Assembly: GCA_036266975.1 (NCBI GenBank)
Contig: DATAWZ010000006.1
Span: 1 to 31,292, forward strand
From: DATAWZ01 sp036266975
Lineage (GTDB): Bacteria > Actinomycetota > Thermoleophilia > Solirubrobacterales > Solirubrobacteraceae
Direction of reading: 5' to 3'
DNA length: 31,292 nt
Position numbers and translations under genes: made by a program. The notes beneath the pieces are model-generated. The model was not told the DNA's origin. It searched no databases and worked only from the letters and a program-made list of their open reading frames with translations. Shown piece by piece: positions 31,219 through 31,292 of this stretch. How positions within the stretch are numbered: the stretch's first letter is position 1; each line of letters opens with the position of its first letter.

Positions 31219-31251
31219 GGGAGCCGAAATAGCGCTGCTATTCCGGCTCCC
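31219..31251. repeat. 15-bp inverted repeat, terminator or REP-like element
   Basis: Arms GGGAGCCGAAATAGC and GCTATTCCGGCTCCC around a 3-nt loop, with one mismatch that would be a G-U pair in minus-strand RNA. It starts 62 bp after the permease stop. No T-tract. It could be a terminator, but its length and position suggest a repetitive extragenic palindrome. Confidence 0.6.
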
Positions 31252-31267
31252 TGCGTCCTGGCCATGC

Positions 31268-31289
31268 TCGATTTTCGCTCGCGAATCGA
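31268..31289. repeat. second inverted repeat at the right edge
   Basis: TCGATT and AATCGA flank TTCGCTCGCG, which itself can pair (TTCG / CGAA). It follows the first palindrome by 16 bp. The surrounding 100 bp hold no gene, so this looks like the start of a structured non-coding block running out of the window. Confidence 0.45.
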
Positions 31290-31292
31290 CGA

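Noticed and set aside
1..31292. CRISPR arrays, rRNA or tRNA genes, insertion sequences
   Set aside because: No spaced direct repeats, no tRNA-like GGTTCGAATCC arm with a matching acceptor stem and no transposase-like protein were found by reading both strands.

Overview
This is a 31.3 kb, very GC-rich window of bacterial chromosome. Short 4-bp GTGA/ATGA gene overlaps are common, GTG starts are frequent, and several genes have a -10 box almost touching the start codon, as in leaderless transcripts. The gene content (three-subunit PntAB transhydrogenase, class III-like PHA synthase, DUF4430 lipoprotein, Rho paralogue, FolP paralogue) suggests an actinobacterium, plausibly Thermoleophilia/Solirubrobacterales. 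That placement is inference; there is no rRNA, tRNA or universal marker in the window.

Layout. 2-4049 (+): three overlapping genes that look like the end of a conjugation/type IV secretion module: a polytopic TrbL/VirB6-like protein (cut at the left edge), a VirB1/CwlT-like lytic transglycosylase plus NlpC/P60-like hydrolase, and a small anchored protein in the position of VirB8/TcpC. 4102-7923 (+): an L,D-transpeptidase, then a ferredoxin-reductase-type flavoprotein coupled to a DUF4430 lipoprotein. 7934-13901 (-): an acyl-CoA ligase gene and a six-gene, tightly coupled cluster (SDR, EthD-like, small helical PHA-synthase partner, PHA synthase PhaC, GNAT, PhaZ-like hydrolase). The cluster and the ligase have near-identical promoters (TTGACA, 17 bp, TACnnT), each followed by the same palindrome, so one TetR-type repressor probably controls both. 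14048-18550: PAP2 phosphatase (+), PduO-type cobalamin adenosyltransferase (-), then pntAA-pntAB-pntB (+). 18593-21393 (-): a second SDR, a gap with a possible frameshifted remnant, and an EmrB/QacA-type MFS exporter. 21538-25810 (+): glpD, a secreted propeller-like protein and a non-canonical dihydropteroate synthase homologue, all overlapping by 4 bp. 25926-27218 (+): a Rho-like protein that keeps the Rho domains but has lost the catalytic glutamate and arginine finger. 27306-29090 (-): a zinc-ribbon/CPBP membrane protease and an unrecognised 161-aa protein. 29261-31156 (+): an APC amino-acid permease with a USP-like C-terminal domain, followed by two palindromes at the right edge.

The points most worth a second look are the degenerate Rho paralogue, the matched promoter/operator pair of the PHA regulon, the phaC reading frame with no ATG/GTG/TTG start where its conserved N-terminus begins, and the FolP homologue whose substrate-binding loop has been replaced.
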